Assembly (NCBI GenBank): GCA_028819505.1
Contig: JAPPLH010000067.1
Coordinates: forward strand, 13,082-77,081
DNA from: Acidimicrobiaceae bacterium
Lineage (GTDB): Bacteria > Actinomycetota > Acidimicrobiia > Acidimicrobiales > Aldehydirespiratoraceae
Direction of reading: 5' to 3'
Length of the DNA: 64,000 bases
Below are positions 45,089 to 54,505 of the stretch, piece after piece. Made by a program: the position numbers and the translations under genes. Under the pieces are notes generated by a model that did no database searches, was not told where the DNA came from, and worked only from the letters and a program-made list of their open reading frames with translations. The stretch's first letter is position 1, and each line of letters begins with the position of its first letter.

Positions 45089-45313
45089 CCGTCCACTCCC
45101 TTCGATCTACAATCCAATTGCACATCAATATACAACATGAATTCACTACGGCAGCCTCGAAGGGCGCGATCAAGGAGTGATCGCCGGATCGCGCGGCGCC
45201 ACCGGTAGCCTGTCGGGGTTCCGCCGACGGCGGGACATGTCGTGCGCAGCACGCAGGCTGCCGGCCTCGCACCGCGGGCCATGCAGCAGGGTCCGACACC
45301 CAACGGAGATTCC

Positions 45314-45595
45314 ATGCCAACCAGCCTCCCCCCCAAGGCCGACACCATCACCTCGATGGTGGCGACCTTCGGACTCAAGGAGAACGACACCGGTTCCCCC
45401 GAAGTCCAAGTCGCGCTGCTCTCCGACCGCATCAACCATCTCACCGAGCACCTGAGGGTCCACAGGAAGGACCATCACAGCCGGAGGGGTCTGCTGATGC
45501 TGGTGGGCAGGCGCAGGAGGCTGCTCGACTACGTGAAGGAGAACGACGTCGAGCGGTACCGGGCGTTGATCGCCCACCTCGGTCTGCGACGCTGA
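45314..45595 (+). CDS. rpsO: 30S ribosomal protein S15
   Basis: S15 organises the central domain of 16S rRNA. The 93-residue product shows the family pattern [38 protein letters not shown] and [15 protein letters not shown] 45314 is preceded by GGAGA (45305-45309). The 220 bases between the protease gene and rpsO form its leader, which in other bacteria is bound by S15 itself. pnp follows downstream, the usual rpsO-pnp pair. Confidence 0.97.
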   Translation: MPTSLPPKADTITSMVATFGLKENDTGSPEVQVALLSDRINHLTEHLRVHRKDHHSRRGLLMLVGRRRRLLDYVKENDVERYRALIAHLGLRR

Positions 45596-45814
45596 TCACG
45601 ACAGGGCGGCTCTCGGGCCGCCCCTCCGGCTGCAGGCGCCGATGTCGGCGCCGGCGAGCCGGCGACGACCCCAGTGACAACCGACATCAGGCGCGACCGC
45701 TCCGGTGCTAGTCGCATCGGCCCCGCCCCCCTCGCCGGGCGGGACCGATACGACTGGGAACTGGCGGGGTCGTGCCCGGACCGGGCCCCGACGGGGCCCT
45801 CAAGGAGCATTCCC

Positions 45815-48382
45815 ATGGCCGATGCCATATCTGTCACTGGTGCGTTCACGCGCGCCGAAGGCAAGGACGCCACCTTCGAGACGGGCCTGCTGGCCCCGCT
45901 CGCGGGCGGCGCCGTCACCGCCCGCATGGGCGACACGGTGGTGCTCGTCACCGCCACCTGCGCCAAGTCGCCCCGGGAGGGCGCCGACTTCTTCCCCCTC
46001 ACCGTCGACGTCGAGGAGCGGATGTACGCGGCGGGCCGCATCCCCGGCTCGTTCTTCCGGCGCGAGGCCCGCGCCGGGGAGCAGGCCATCCTGACCTGCC
46101 GGCTGATCGACCGCCCGCTGCGGCCCAGCTTCCCCGACGGGTTCCGCAACGAGGTGCATGTCGTGGCCACCGTGCTGGGCGCCGACCAGTCCCATCCCTA
46201 CGACATCGCGGCGCTCAACGCGGCGTCGCTGGCTCTGTGCATCTCGCCGATCCCCTTCGACGGACCGATCGGCGCCGTGCGCGTGGCCTGGTCGTCGTCG
46301 GGCGAGTGGGTGCCGTTCCCGACGTACGAGGAGGGCGACGCCTCCGCGTTCGAGATGGTGGTGGCCGGCCGGCTCGACGGCGACGACGTCGCCGTGATGA
46401 TGGTCGAGGCCGGAGGCACCGCCGCCACCTGGGGCCTGTATTCCGACGGTGTCCCAAAGGTGGACGAGGACGTTCTCGCCGGCGGCCTGGAAGCGGCCAA
46501 GACCTGGATCCGCGAGATGATCGAGCTCCAGCAGCAGATGATCGACTCGGCGGGCCGGGTCGCCAAGATCGACGTGCCGCTGGCGGTCGACTACACCGAC
46601 GACATCCTGGCGGCCGTGCGCGACGCCGCCGCCGACCGCATCGAGGCGACCCAACGGATCGCCGACAAGGCAGACCGTCAGGCCGCCGAGGCTGCCCTGG
46701 CCGCCGACGTGATCGCCGAGCTGGACGAGCGCTTCGGCGACGACGCGGCCGCGGCCCGGCAGATCGGCAGCGCCATCCGGACCGTCACCAAGGAGGCGGT
46801 GCGGCGCCGCATCGTCGCTGAGGGCGTCCGCATCGACGGCCGCGCCACCGACCAGCTGCGCCCGCTGATGTGCCGGGTCGGGGTGATCCCGACTGCCCAC
46901 GGCTCGGGGCTGTTCCAGCGGGGCGAGACCCAGGTGCTGAACTTCACCACGCTGGGGATCGGCCGCAGCGACATGCTGATCGACGACCTGTCGCCCACCG
47001 ACAAGAAGCGCTACTTCCACCACTACAACTTCCCGCCGTTCTCCACCGGCGAGACCGGCTTCATGCGCGGTCCCAAGCGGCGCGAGATCGGGCACGGGGC
47101 GCTCGCTGAGCGGGCCGTGTTCCCGGTCGTGCCCGGGTACGAGGACTGGCCCTACACGGTGCGCACCGTGTCGGAGGTGATGGCGTCCAACGGGTCGAGC
47201 TCGATGGCGTCGGTGTGCGGGTCCACGCTGTCGTTGATGGACGCCGGCGTTCCGATCAAGGCGCCGGTGGCGGGGGTGGCCATGGGCCTGGTCCACGCCG
47301 ACGGCGCCTGGGTGACCCTCACCGACATCCTCGGCGCCGAGGACGCCTTCGGAGACATGGACTTCAAGGTTGCCGGGACCACCGACTTCATAACTGCCCT
47401 CCAGCTCGACACCAAGATCTCGGGCATCCCGGCTCCGGTGCTGGCCGACGCGCTGCGGCAGGCGCGCTCGGCCCGTCTCGACATCCTCGACGCGATGGCC
47501 GAGACCATCATCGAGCCGAGGCCCGACGTTCGCGACACCGCCCCGAAGATCTCCTCCTTCGAGATCCCCGTCGAGAAGATCGGCGAGGTGATCGGACCCA
47601 AGGGCAAGGTGATCAACGCCATCCAGGCCGAGACCGGCGCCGACATCAGCGTGGACGACGACGGAGCGGTCGGCATCGTGGCCATCGCCTCCACCGACCG
47701 GGGCGCGGTGCTGGAGGCCGAGCGGCAGATCAAGCTCATCCTGGACCCGCCCACCGCCGACGTCGGCGCCGCCTATCGGGGGCGGGTGGTGAACATCACC
47801 AAGTTCGGGGCGTTCGTGAACATCCTGCCGGGCCGCGACGGTCTGGTTCACATCTCCAAGCTGGGCGGCGGCAGGCGCATCGACAGGGTCGAGGACGTGC
47901 TCGAACTCGGCGAGGAGATCGATGTCGTTGTCGAGGACGTCGACCCCAACGGGAAGATCTCTCTCCTCCCGAGGACCGAGGGCTCCGACGGAGGCGAACC
48001 GCCTTCCTCCCGGCGCCGGGAGATGTCCCGGGGCGGCACCGGCGGCGGGGCGAGCCGGGGCGAGCCCCGTGGCCGCGCGGGCGACGGACCGGGGCGGGAT
48101 CCAGGCCGGGCCGGCCGCGACGGGGGCTTCGGCCGCCACCGCGACGGCGGCCCGCCCGGGCCGAGACGGTCGGAGCCCGGGCGCGGAGACCAAGCCGGCG
48201 GCGGGCAGCGCCGCGACGATCGGTCCGGCGCCCGGTCGAGGCCGCCCGCGCCGGCGTCCAGCGCCAGGGGGGTCTCGTTCGAGGATTCCTTCGACCAGGA
48301 GCTAGAGCGCGAGTTCGGCGAGCTGGGCCCGGATCCGCGGGCCCGGCGCGGAGGACGCCGCGGCGGCCGCGGCCCGCGCTAG
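45815..48382 (+). CDS. pnp: polyribonucleotide nucleotidyltransferase (PNPase) with RG-rich tail
   Basis: PNPase degrades RNA from the 3' end using phosphate and can also add tails. The 855-residue protein has the two RNase PH domains (first from MADAISVTGAF, second from GVRIDGRATDQLRPL with GDMDFKVAGT), the helical linker, the KH domain IGEVIGPKGKVINAI (about 590-604) and the S1 domain GRVVNITKFGAFVNIL (about 660-675). After S1 comes an unusual 125-residue extension very rich in Gly, Arg, Asp and Pro (RGG/RGR type), likely disordered and RNA-binding. ATG 45815 follows AAGGAG. The gene belongs to the rpsO-pnp unit; dapB starts 10 bases after its stop. Confidence 0.96.
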   Translation: MADAISVTGAFTRAEGKDATFETGLLAPLAGGAVTARMGDTVVLVTATCAKSPREGADFFPLTVDVEERMYAAGRIPGSFFRREARAGEQAILTCRLIDRPLRPSFPDGFRNEVHVVATVLGADQSHPYDIAALNAASLALCISPIPFDGPIGAVRVAWSSSGEWVPFPTYEEGDASAFEMVVAGRLDGDDVAVMMVEAGGTAATWGLYSDGVPKVDEDVLAGGLEAAKTWIREMIELQQQMIDSAGRVAKIDVPLAVDYTDDILAAVRDAAADRIEATQRIADKADRQAAEAALAADVIAELDERFGDDAAAARQIGSAIRTVTKEAVRRRIVAEGVRIDGRATDQLRPLMCRVGVIPTAHGSGLFQRGETQVLNFTTLGIGRSDMLIDDLSPTDKKRYFHHYNFPPFSTGETGFMRGPKRREIGHGALAERAVFPVVPGYEDWPYTVRTVSEVMASNGSSSMASVCGSTLSLMDAGVPIKAPVAGVAMGLVHADGAWVTLTDILGAEDAFGDMDFKVAGTTDFITALQLDTKISGIPAPVLADALRQARSARLDILDAMAETIIEPRPDVRDTAPKISSFEIPVEKIGEVIGPKGKVINAIQAETGADISVDDDGAVGIVAIASTDRGAVLEAERQIKLILDPPTADVGAAYRGRVVNITKFGAFVNILPGRDGLVHISKLGGGRRIDRVEDVLELGEEIDVVVEDVDPNGKISLLPRTEGSDGGEPPSSRRREMSRGGTGGGASRGEPRGRAGDGPGRDPGRAGRDGGFGRHRDGGPPGPRRSEPGRGDQAGGGQRRDDRSGARSRPPAPASSARGVSFEDSFDQELEREFGELGPDPRARRGGRRGGRGPR

Positions 48383-48392
48383 ATATCCGGCC

Positions 48393-49124
48393 GTGGTCAA
48401 GCTCGGCGTCTGCGGCGCCACCGGACGCATGGGCGCCGAGGCCTGCAGGGCCATAGACGCCGACCCCGAGACCGAGCTGCTGGCCGCGATCGGCTCCGCC
48501 GGCTCGGTCGAGGAGTTCGTCGAGGCGGGCGTCGAGGCGGTGGTGGACTTCACCGTCGCGGAGGCGGTCCGGGCCAACATGGGCGTGCTGGCCGCGGCCG
48601 GGATCCACGCGGTGGTCGGAACCTCCGGTCTGGGCGCCGACGACCTGGACGGCCTGCGCGCCGGCTTCGTGCGGAGCCACTGCGTCGTCGCGCCGAACTT
48701 CGCGCTGGGCGCCGTGCTCATGACCCGGTTCGCGGCCCTGGCCGCCAAGTACTTCGACACCGCCGAGGTGATCGAACTGCACCACGCCCGCAAGGTGGAC
48801 GCGCCCTCGGGCACGGCCATGGCAACCGTAGAGGCCATGGCGGAGGCGTCCGGCGACTGGGCGCCGGACCCGACGGCCGGCGAGAGCCTGCCCGGAGCAC
48901 GCGGCGGACGCGGCCCGGCCGGGATCCCGGTCCACTCGGTGCGCCTCAAGGGACTGGTCGCGCACCAGGAGGTGCTGCTCGGCGGGCCCGGCGAGACCCT
49001 CACAATCCGCCACGACACCATCGACCGGTCGGCGTTCATGCCGGGCATGCTGCTGGCGGCCAAGCGCGTGGTGACTCTCGGGCCGGGATTGACCGTCGGC
49101 CTCGGCGAGGTCCTGGGCATCTGA
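48393..49124 (+). CDS. dapB: 4-hydroxy-tetrahydrodipicolinate reductase
   Basis: DapB reduces hydroxy-tetrahydrodipicolinate in lysine and diaminopimelate synthesis, using NAD(P)H. The 243-residue protein has the nucleotide loop GATGRMG (8-14), VDFTVAEAV, the GTSG segment and the catalytic ELHHARKVDAPSGTA (His and Lys about 130-133 and following). It starts with GTG 10 bases after pnp. Its pathway partner dapA starts at 63860; the intervening catabolic block seems to have been inserted between them. The start GTG has no strong SD because it lies in the pnp end. Confidence 0.95.
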   Translation: MVKLGVCGATGRMGAEACRAIDADPETELLAAIGSAGSVEEFVEAGVEAVVDFTVAEAVRANMGVLAAAGIHAVVGTSGLGADDLDGLRAGFVRSHCVVAPNFALGAVLMTRFAALAAKYFDTAEVIELHHARKVDAPSGTAMATVEAMAEASGDWAPDPTAGESLPGARGGRGPAGIPVHSVRLKGLVAHQEVLLGGPGETLTIRHDTIDRSAFMPGMLLAAKRVVTLGPGLTVGLGEVLGI

Positions 49125-49141
49125 GGGACCGAGCGGGCAGG

Positions 49142-49888
49142 GTGCGCCGGCTGGCATCGCCGGGGTGGATCGCCTCGCACGTCTTCGCGCTGGCGATGGT
49201 CGTGCTGATGGCCAACCTGGGGCTCTGGCAGCTCCGCCGACTCGACGAGCGCCGCACCGGCAACGCCGAGATCGCGGCGGCCATGTCCCAGGACCCGTTC
49301 GACTTCGCAGCCCACCTCGACCGGCGCGGGCGCCCACCCGAATACACCGCGGTGGCGGCCACCGGCACCTACCTCGCCGACGCGGAGGTGCGCATCGGCA
49401 ACCGGAGCAGCGGCGGGCAGCCGGGCTTCTGGCTGGCGACGCCGCTGCAACTCGGCGACGGCCGGGCCGTGGCGGTGGTCAGGGGCTGGGTCCCCCGGCG
49501 GAGCCTCACCGGACTCGACGAGCGCAGCACGGCCCCGCCGCCAGGCGATGTGGTCGTGGTCGGGCTCGCGTTCGACAGCGTCGAAGGCGGCCGGGTGGCG
49601 GAGACAGCCCCCGGGGAGGCGCCGGAGATCTCCCGCATGGACCTCGACCGGTTCGCCGAGGTCTCGGGCATCGACGTGGCGGATGCCTGGATCAGGCTGC
49701 GCGTCCAGTCGCCGCCCCAGCCCGAAGGCCTGCCGGAGCCGGTGCCCGATCCCGATCTTGGCGAGGGACCCCACCTGTCGTACGCGTTCCAGTGGTTCTT
49801 CTTCTCCGCCGGCGCGATCGTGGTGTACGGCCTCATCCTGCGCCGGGCCGTCACCGGGCGCTCAGAAGCGGCCGACACTCCGATCTGA
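49142..49888 (+). CDS. SURF1-family cytochrome oxidase assembly protein
   Basis: A 248-residue membrane protein with an N-terminal helix (ASHVFALAMVVLMANLGLWQLRRL), the SURF1 motifs GLWQLRRLDER and GWVPR, and a C-terminal helix (FQWFFFSAGAIVVYGLIL) after the HLSYAFQWF signature. SURF1 helps to insert heme a into subunit I of aa3-type cytochrome c oxidase. It follows dapB by 17 bases in the same direction. This shows an aerobic organism with aa3 oxidase, though the oxidase genes are not in the window. Confidence 0.92.
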   Translation: MRRLASPGWIASHVFALAMVVLMANLGLWQLRRLDERRTGNAEIAAAMSQDPFDFAAHLDRRGRPPEYTAVAATGTYLADAEVRIGNRSSGGQPGFWLATPLQLGDGRAVAVVRGWVPRRSLTGLDERSTAPPPGDVVVVGLAFDSVEGGRVAETAPGEAPEISRMDLDRFAEVSGIDVADAWIRLRVQSPPQPEGLPEPVPDPDLGEGPHLSYAFQWFFFSAGAIVVYGLILRRAVTGRSEAADTPI

Positions 49889-49956
49889 GTGATTGACAGA
49901 TCGACGGATCGCGTATCGTGGCCACCAACGTCGCTGCAGCAGCCGCGCTGTAGGGG

Positions 49957-50013
49957 CAGTTGGGCTAGCCCGGCGGAGTGACTGGATCTGCGGCAGAGCC
50001 ACTCGCCCAACTG
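49957..50013. terminator. long hairpin between convergent SURF1 and putA genes
   Basis: CAGTTGGGC (49957-49965) pairs with GCCCAACTG (50005-50013), with a second inner pairing GAGTG/CACTC. It sits exactly between two genes that end toward each other, so it can stop transcripts of both strands. There is no long U-tract. Confidence 0.55.
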
Positions 50014-50016
50014 GAC

Positions 50017-53000
50017 TCATAGGAGGTTGCCGTAGCGGTGGAGAGTGCGCGTGACTGCCTGCTCGCGCAGATAGTGGAGCAGTTCGATGCGCCCTTCGGC
50101 GGTGACGGGATCGTCGGCGATCTGGATGCCAGCCTTGGTGGCCGCTGCTCGTAGTTGGTGGCTGCAGGTCCCAACCAGCCGCACCCGTGGGATGTCCAAT
50201 GACTCGAGGCGAGCGGCGAAGGCGATGCTGGTCTCGTCCGCGGCGTGTGATTCGGCCAGCGGCACGCTGCAACGGCCGGCCGCGGCCCGGACTCTCTCGA
50301 TCTCTCGACGTGTGGCGTCGGCCTCAGCTCTGAGGGCCATTCCGGGCAGGGTCCGGTAACGCAAGATATTGGACTCGCAGAACACCCCCGAAGGGTCGTG
50401 CTCCACTCCGAACTCGGCGTTCCAGGCGGCCTCGTCGCTGGCTCGGGCTGCGTCGAGCCATTCGTCGTCGCTGATGCCGGTGTTGACGGGATGCCAGGTG
50501 CCGAGGCGGGCCACATAGTTGGGGCCGCCCGCCTTCGTGCCGGGTCCGACCGATGACTTCTTCCAGCCGCCGAAAGGCTGGCGGCGCACGATGGCGCCGG
50601 TGGTGGGGCGGTTGATGTAAGCGTTGCCCACCTCCACCGCGTCGGTCCACTTGTGGATCTCGGCGGGGTCGAGGGTATGGATGCCGCCGGTGAGGCCGTA
50701 GGCGCTGGAGTTCTGGATGGCGATGGCATCGGCGAGAGTGCCGGCTCGCATCAGGCCCAGGACCGGGCCGAAGCACTCGGTCTTGTGGAACCATGAGCCG
50801 GCGCGGACCCCGAGGCGTACGCCGGGGGTCCAGGTCTGATCATCGAGGCGTCGGGGCTCGACCAGCCACTCCTCGCCGTCGTCGAGGCGGGTGAGGGCAC
50901 GGAGCAGCTTGCTCTCGGGTGGGGCGATCACCGGTCCGGTGGTGGTGGCCAGGTCGGCGCTGGGTCCGACCCGGAGGCTGGTGACCGCGTCGGTGAGCTG
51001 GCGGAGAAGCCTGGGCGAGTCGTAGGTCCCACCGACGCAGATCGCAAGGCTGGCTGCGGAGCACTTCTGTCCTGAGTGGCCGAACGCGGAGGTCACCAGG
51101 TCGGCCACGGCCAGGTCGATGTCGGCGTTGGGGGTGATGATCATGGCGTTCTTGCCGGAGGTCTCCGCCAGCAGGCGCATGTGGGGTTTCCAGGCCAGGA
51201 ACATCCGGGCGGTGTCGTAGGCGCCGGTGAGGATCACCGCGTCCACATCGGGGTGGGCGACCAGGTGGTGGCCGGCCGCGTCGTCGGGGGTGCGAAGGAA
51301 CGACACTGCTCCTCGGGGGACGCCTGCGGCCCAGCAGCACTCGGCCACGATCTCTGCGCAGCCAGGCGTCTCGGGAGCGGGCTTGAGGATCGCGGCGTTG
51401 CCCGCGGCCAGCGCCGCGAAGGTGCCCCCGGAGGGGATGGCCACCGGGAAGTTCCACGGAGGTACCACCAGCACCACTCCGAAGGGCTCGAACCGGGCCG
51501 TCTCCGTGGCGGCCAACTCCAAGGCCCGGTCCCCGTACCAGCGGGCGAAGTCGATGGCCTCGGACACCTCGGGGTCGGCCTCGGCGATCGTCTTGTGGCC
51601 CTCGTGCACCATGGCCGCCACCAGGTCACCCCGCCGGCGGGCCATTTCGTCGGCCACCCGCCACAGCAGCCCGCGACGCTCCTCCGGTGACCGGGCCGCC
51701 CATCCGGGCTGCGCGTCGACCGCAGCGGCCACCAACCGGTCCACGTCGGCAGACTCGGTCGTGAGTGCGGTGACCGGGCCGCTCCAGTCCCGGCTGACGA
51801 TCCGCTCAGCCCATGCGCGGTTCGCAGCCATCGCAGGGTCGGTGTCGGGCTCGTTGAAGAACCCGGCTGTGGGATCGGCAGGTTCGGGCTCGCGGCCGCG
51901 GTCCTGGCGACGGCGCGGCAGAACGTCGACCGACCATCTCGCGGCGACCGCGGTGCGGAACTTGGCCGCCTCGGACTCGAAGGCGGCCGTGCCGGGCCGC
52001 AGGCCGAACAGGTGGTGGATGAAGTTCTCGTCCGACGCGTTCTCCTCCAGGCGGCGGAACAGGTAAGCGATGGCCACGTCGAAGTCCGCCGCGGCCACCG
52101 ACGGGGTGTACAGCAGCACCCTTCTGCCATCGACTCGCAGCAGCTCGGCCGCGGTGGGTGCCATGCCTTCGAGCATCTCGAACTCCACCCGGTCACGGAC
52201 CTCCCGACGGCTCGCCAGCAGATCGGCCCAGGCAACGTCGAAGAGGTTGTGGCTGGCCACCCCGATGCGCACGGAGGCGGTGCACTCAGAGGTCAGCGCC
52301 CAGTCCAGGCATCGCTTGTAGTTGGCGTCGGTCCCGGCCTTTGTCTCATGGGGCGCCTGCGGCCAGCCCCGCATGGCTGCCTCCACCCGCTCCATGGCCA
52401 GGTTGGCTCCCTTCACCAGCCGGATCTTGATCTCACCGGACCGCCGGCCTGCAGCCACCAAGCCGTTGTGCCAGTCCACCATCTCCCGCAGGGCGTCGAA
52501 GCAGTCCGGCAGGTAGGCCTGAAGCACAATGCCGGCATCGACCCCCTCGAACTCGGACTCCTCCAGCAGGATCCGGAATGCCGCGGTGGTCAACTCCAGG
52601 TCGTGGTACTCCTCCATGTCGAGGTTGATGAACGTCGCGGGCACAGTGGCCGCGGCCGTCCGCAGCAGCGGCCGTAGTGCCTCCACCACCCGCTCAACCG
52701 ACCCGTCGAAGTCCCACTCATTCAGCTGGGACACCACCGCCGACACCTTCACCGACACGTAGTCCACGTGCGGCTGGGCCAGCGTCTCGAGCACCTCGCG
52801 GTGGCGCCTGCGGGCCTCGGCGTCGCCCAGCACGGCTTCGCCCAGCATGTTGACGTTCAGCGAGAAGCCTGCCTCCGAACGCTCCCGCAGATGCGCGCCC
52901 AGACGCCCGGGGTCGGCGTCGACCACCAGGTGGCCCACCAGCGACCTCATGCGTCGGCGGGCGAGCGGCATCACCACACCGGGGAAGCTCCGCCCCATCC

Positions 53001-53298
53001 ATGCACCGGCCCGCAGCAGCCACCGGTCCGACCACGACAAGAACCCCGGCAGCTCGGCCTCGGCCACCAGCGAGGCCAGCTGCCCGGCGGACACCGTCGG
53101 ATCCTCCGGGCGGATCACCCGGTCCACGAACCGCAAGGCGAAGGCCGTGCCCGGCCGATCGCTGACCATCGTCGCCAACCGCCGGGCCGCCAGACGCTCC
53201 CGGCGCGGCACCGACACCCCGGCCGCGTCCAGCCAGCGCTCGACCCGCGCCACAGCCTCATCGACCAGCAGACTGGGACGCTGTGCGTCCTCATCCAT
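50017..53298 (-). CDS. putA: bifunctional proline dehydrogenase / P5C dehydrogenase (PutA-type)
   Basis: It oxidises proline to pyrroline-5-carboxylate and then to glutamate. The 1093-residue protein has a PRODH barrel in the first half (IKIRLVKGANLAMERVEA, then GTDANYKRCLDWAL) and an aldehyde dehydrogenase in the second: PPWNFPVAIPSGG, glutamate in LAETSGKNAM, and the catalytic cysteine in GHSGQKCSA. No N-terminal ribbon-helix-helix DNA-binding domain is present, unlike the enterobacterial protein, so it is not its own repressor. ATG 53298 is used. An XRE-cupin regulator gene lies 150 bases upstream on the same strand and is a likely controller. Confidence 0.95.
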   Translation of the reverse strand: MDEDAQRPSLLVDEAVARVERWLDAAGVSVPRRERLAARRLATMVSDRPGTAFALRFVDRVIRPEDPTVSAGQLASLVAEAELPGFLSWSDRWLLRAGAWMGRSFPGVVMPLARRRMRSLVGHLVVDADPGRLGAHLRERSEAGFSLNVNMLGEAVLGDAEARRRHREVLETLAQPHVDYVSVKVSAVVSQLNEWDFDGSVERVVEALRPLLRTAAATVPATFINLDMEEYHDLELTTAAFRILLEESEFEGVDAGIVLQAYLPDCFDALREMVDWHNGLVAAGRRSGEIKIRLVKGANLAMERVEAAMRGWPQAPHETKAGTDANYKRCLDWALTSECTASVRIGVASHNLFDVAWADLLASRREVRDRVEFEMLEGMAPTAAELLRVDGRRVLLYTPSVAAADFDVAIAYLFRRLEENASDENFIHHLFGLRPGTAAFESEAAKFRTAVAARWSVDVLPRRRQDRGREPEPADPTAGFFNEPDTDPAMAANRAWAERIVSRDWSGPVTALTTESADVDRLVAAAVDAQPGWAARSPEERRGLLWRVADEMARRRGDLVAAMVHEGHKTIAEADPEVSEAIDFARWYGDRALELAATETARFEPFGVVLVVPPWNFPVAIPSGGTFAALAAGNAAILKPAPETPGCAEIVAECCWAAGVPRGAVSFLRTPDDAAGHHLVAHPDVDAVILTGAYDTARMFLAWKPHMRLLAETSGKNAMIITPNADIDLAVADLVTSAFGHSGQKCSAASLAICVGGTYDSPRLLRQLTDAVTSLRVGPSADLATTTGPVIAPPESKLLRALTRLDDGEEWLVEPRRLDDQTWTPGVRLGVRAGSWFHKTECFGPVLGLMRAGTLADAIAIQNSSAYGLTGGIHTLDPAEIHKWTDAVEVGNAYINRPTTGAIVRRQPFGGWKKSSVGPGTKAGGPNYVARLGTWHPVNTGISDDEWLDAARASDEAAWNAEFGVEHDPSGVFCESNILRYRTLPGMALRAEADATRREIERVRAAAGRCSVPLAESHAADETSIAFAARLESLDIPRVRLVGTCSHQLRAAATKAGIQIADDPVTAEGRIELLHYLREQAVTRTLHRYGNLL

Positions 53299-53375
53299 GC
53301 TTCATCGGCCCTCTCCTGACCCGACAATCAGTTCGGGCTGGGCCTCGAGGAGTCCCGCTGGCCTGTCTTCGGTTT

Positions 53376-53403
53376 CCGAATTCCGTCCGATCGTAGGATT
53401 CGG
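53376..53403. promoter_or_regulatory. imperfect inverted repeat upstream of putA
   Basis: CCGAATTCC and GGATTCGG face each other over an 11-base spacer within the 149-base gap before putA. Symmetry is broken only by one extra T. It may be an operator for the putA promoter. Alternatively it is chance; no promoter hexamers are obvious. Confidence 0.35.
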
Positions 53404-53447
53404 CGCACCAGGGGCCCTGCGGGCGCCAGAGCGGGCGCGCTGAGGCT

Positions 53448-54020
53448 CTAGAAGATCGCGGGGCTGACTATCCACAACACGGCTGCGTCGGTCTCGCTCG
53501 TCACCTCGAATGTGTGCTCCTCATGTGATCCGTAGTGGATGCACTCGCCCTCGCCGAGTTCGTGCGACTCCCCGCCGAGGATCAAGCGCACGGAGCCTTC
53601 CAGCACGAGGGCGAAGCGCTCGCCGAAGTGCCGGTACCGCAAGGATGGCTCAGAGGGAGGCAGGTGGTGAATGAGCGCCGTGTATGCGCCCTCGTTGCCG
53701 TGGGCGCCGAGGACGGTGTAGCGGTGGGCCGGATCGCCGCTGTCGGAGAGGCCGGTCCGCAGCGCCAACGGCTTCGAGGCGCGTGACACGTGCAAGCGCG
53801 GTCCCGCCACCTCCTTGAACAGGGCCCGCATCTCCACGCCGAGGGCCGAGGCGAGGCTGGCAAGGCCCGACAGCGACGGCACCGACTCACCGCGCTCGAT
53901 CTGGGAGAGGTACGAGACGGTGTAGCCGGTGAGGTCTGCCAGGCCTTGCAGCGTGAGGCCGCGTACCGACCGGAGTTCGGCCAGGTTGCGCCCGACGGCT
54001 TGCAGCTCAACCTCTACCAC
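53448..54020 (-). CDS. XRE-family regulator with C-terminal cupin
   Basis: The 190-residue protein has an N-terminal helix-turn-helix (LAELRSVRGLTLQGLADLTGYTVSYLSQIERG, about 13-44) and a C-terminal cupin domain (YRHFGERFALVLEGSVRLILGG, then YGSHEEHTFEV). Regulators of this build sense small ligands and often control amino-acid or nitrogen catabolism. It is divergent from the monooxygenase-hyuA-hyuB unit and shares with it a spacer with a perfect 15-base inverted repeat. It also lies upstream of putA. The GTG at 54020 opens the frame. Confidence 0.88.
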   Translation of the reverse strand: MVEVELQAVGRNLAELRSVRGLTLQGLADLTGYTVSYLSQIERGESVPSLSGLASLASALGVEMRALFKEVAGPRLHVSRASKPLALRTGLSDSGDPAHRYTVLGAHGNEGAYTALIHHLPPSEPSLRYRHFGERFALVLEGSVRLILGGESHELGEGECIHYGSHEEHTFEVTSETDAAVLWIVSPAIF

Positions 54021-54058
54021 GATCCGACTCTATTCGGGGAGGGTCCAGCCAGCCGCAT

Positions 54059-54123
54059 CCGGTATAGGTACACGACTTGCAACTGTAACCCCAATCGAGT
54101 ATAGATATGTGTACCTATACCGG
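54059..54123. promoter_or_regulatory. perfect 15-bp inverted repeat in a divergent promoter region
   Basis: CCGGTATAGGTACAC (54059-54073) is exactly complementary to GTGTACCTATACCGG (54109-54123), centres 50 bases apart. The spacer holds AT-rich TATAGATAT-like sequence that may be a -10 element. It lies between the XRE-cupin gene and the hydantoinase operon, so it is a good operator candidate, probably bound by the XRE-cupin protein as two dimers that may loop. Confidence 0.7.
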
Positions 54124-54178
54124 AAAGCTAGCGGTCGAGGCATCCGAAGGAGGCAAGAGTGCAGTCGAGGAAGGCGCG

Positions 54179-54505
54179 ATGATCCGAACGGTCCTAGCCC
54201 TACGGCCGAAGCCGGGGCTGACGGGCGCTGTGGTGGAGCTGTTCGCCAGCGAGCGGATCATCGAGCGTGCTCTCTCGGTGGAGGGCTGTCACCGAGTCGA
54301 GGTCTGGTCCGGTGCTGACGAAGTGCTCGTGATGGGAACCTGGGCCGACTCGGGGGCCTATCAGGCCTGGCTTGCGCACCCGGAGCGCAACGCGAGCATT
54401 GACGCACTCAATGCGTTGCTGGACCAGATGATCTCTGCCAACAGCCGAGGCGGCAGCTATACCCTCGCCCTTTGCGGCGGGCGGCTCACCGAGGACGCGC
54501 CGTGA
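54179..54505 (+). CDS. antibiotic biosynthesis monooxygenase-like (ABM) small protein
   Basis: A 108-residue dimeric alpha+beta barrel type protein (MIRTVLALRPKPG, GCHRVEVWSGADEVLVMGTWADSGAYQAWLAH). ABM-domain proteins include monooxygenases and heme-degrading enzymes, but many have unknown roles. ATG 54179 follows GAGGAAGG; a longer start at 54107 lies in the operator. Its stop overlaps the next gene by four bases (GTGA), so it is the first gene of the hydantoinase operon. No catalytic residue is assured, so the function is not claimed. Confidence 0.75.
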   Translation: MIRTVLALRPKPGLTGAVVELFASERIIERALSVEGCHRVEVWSGADEVLVMGTWADSGAYQAWLAHPERNASIDALNALLDQMISANSRGGSYTLALCGGRLTEDAP

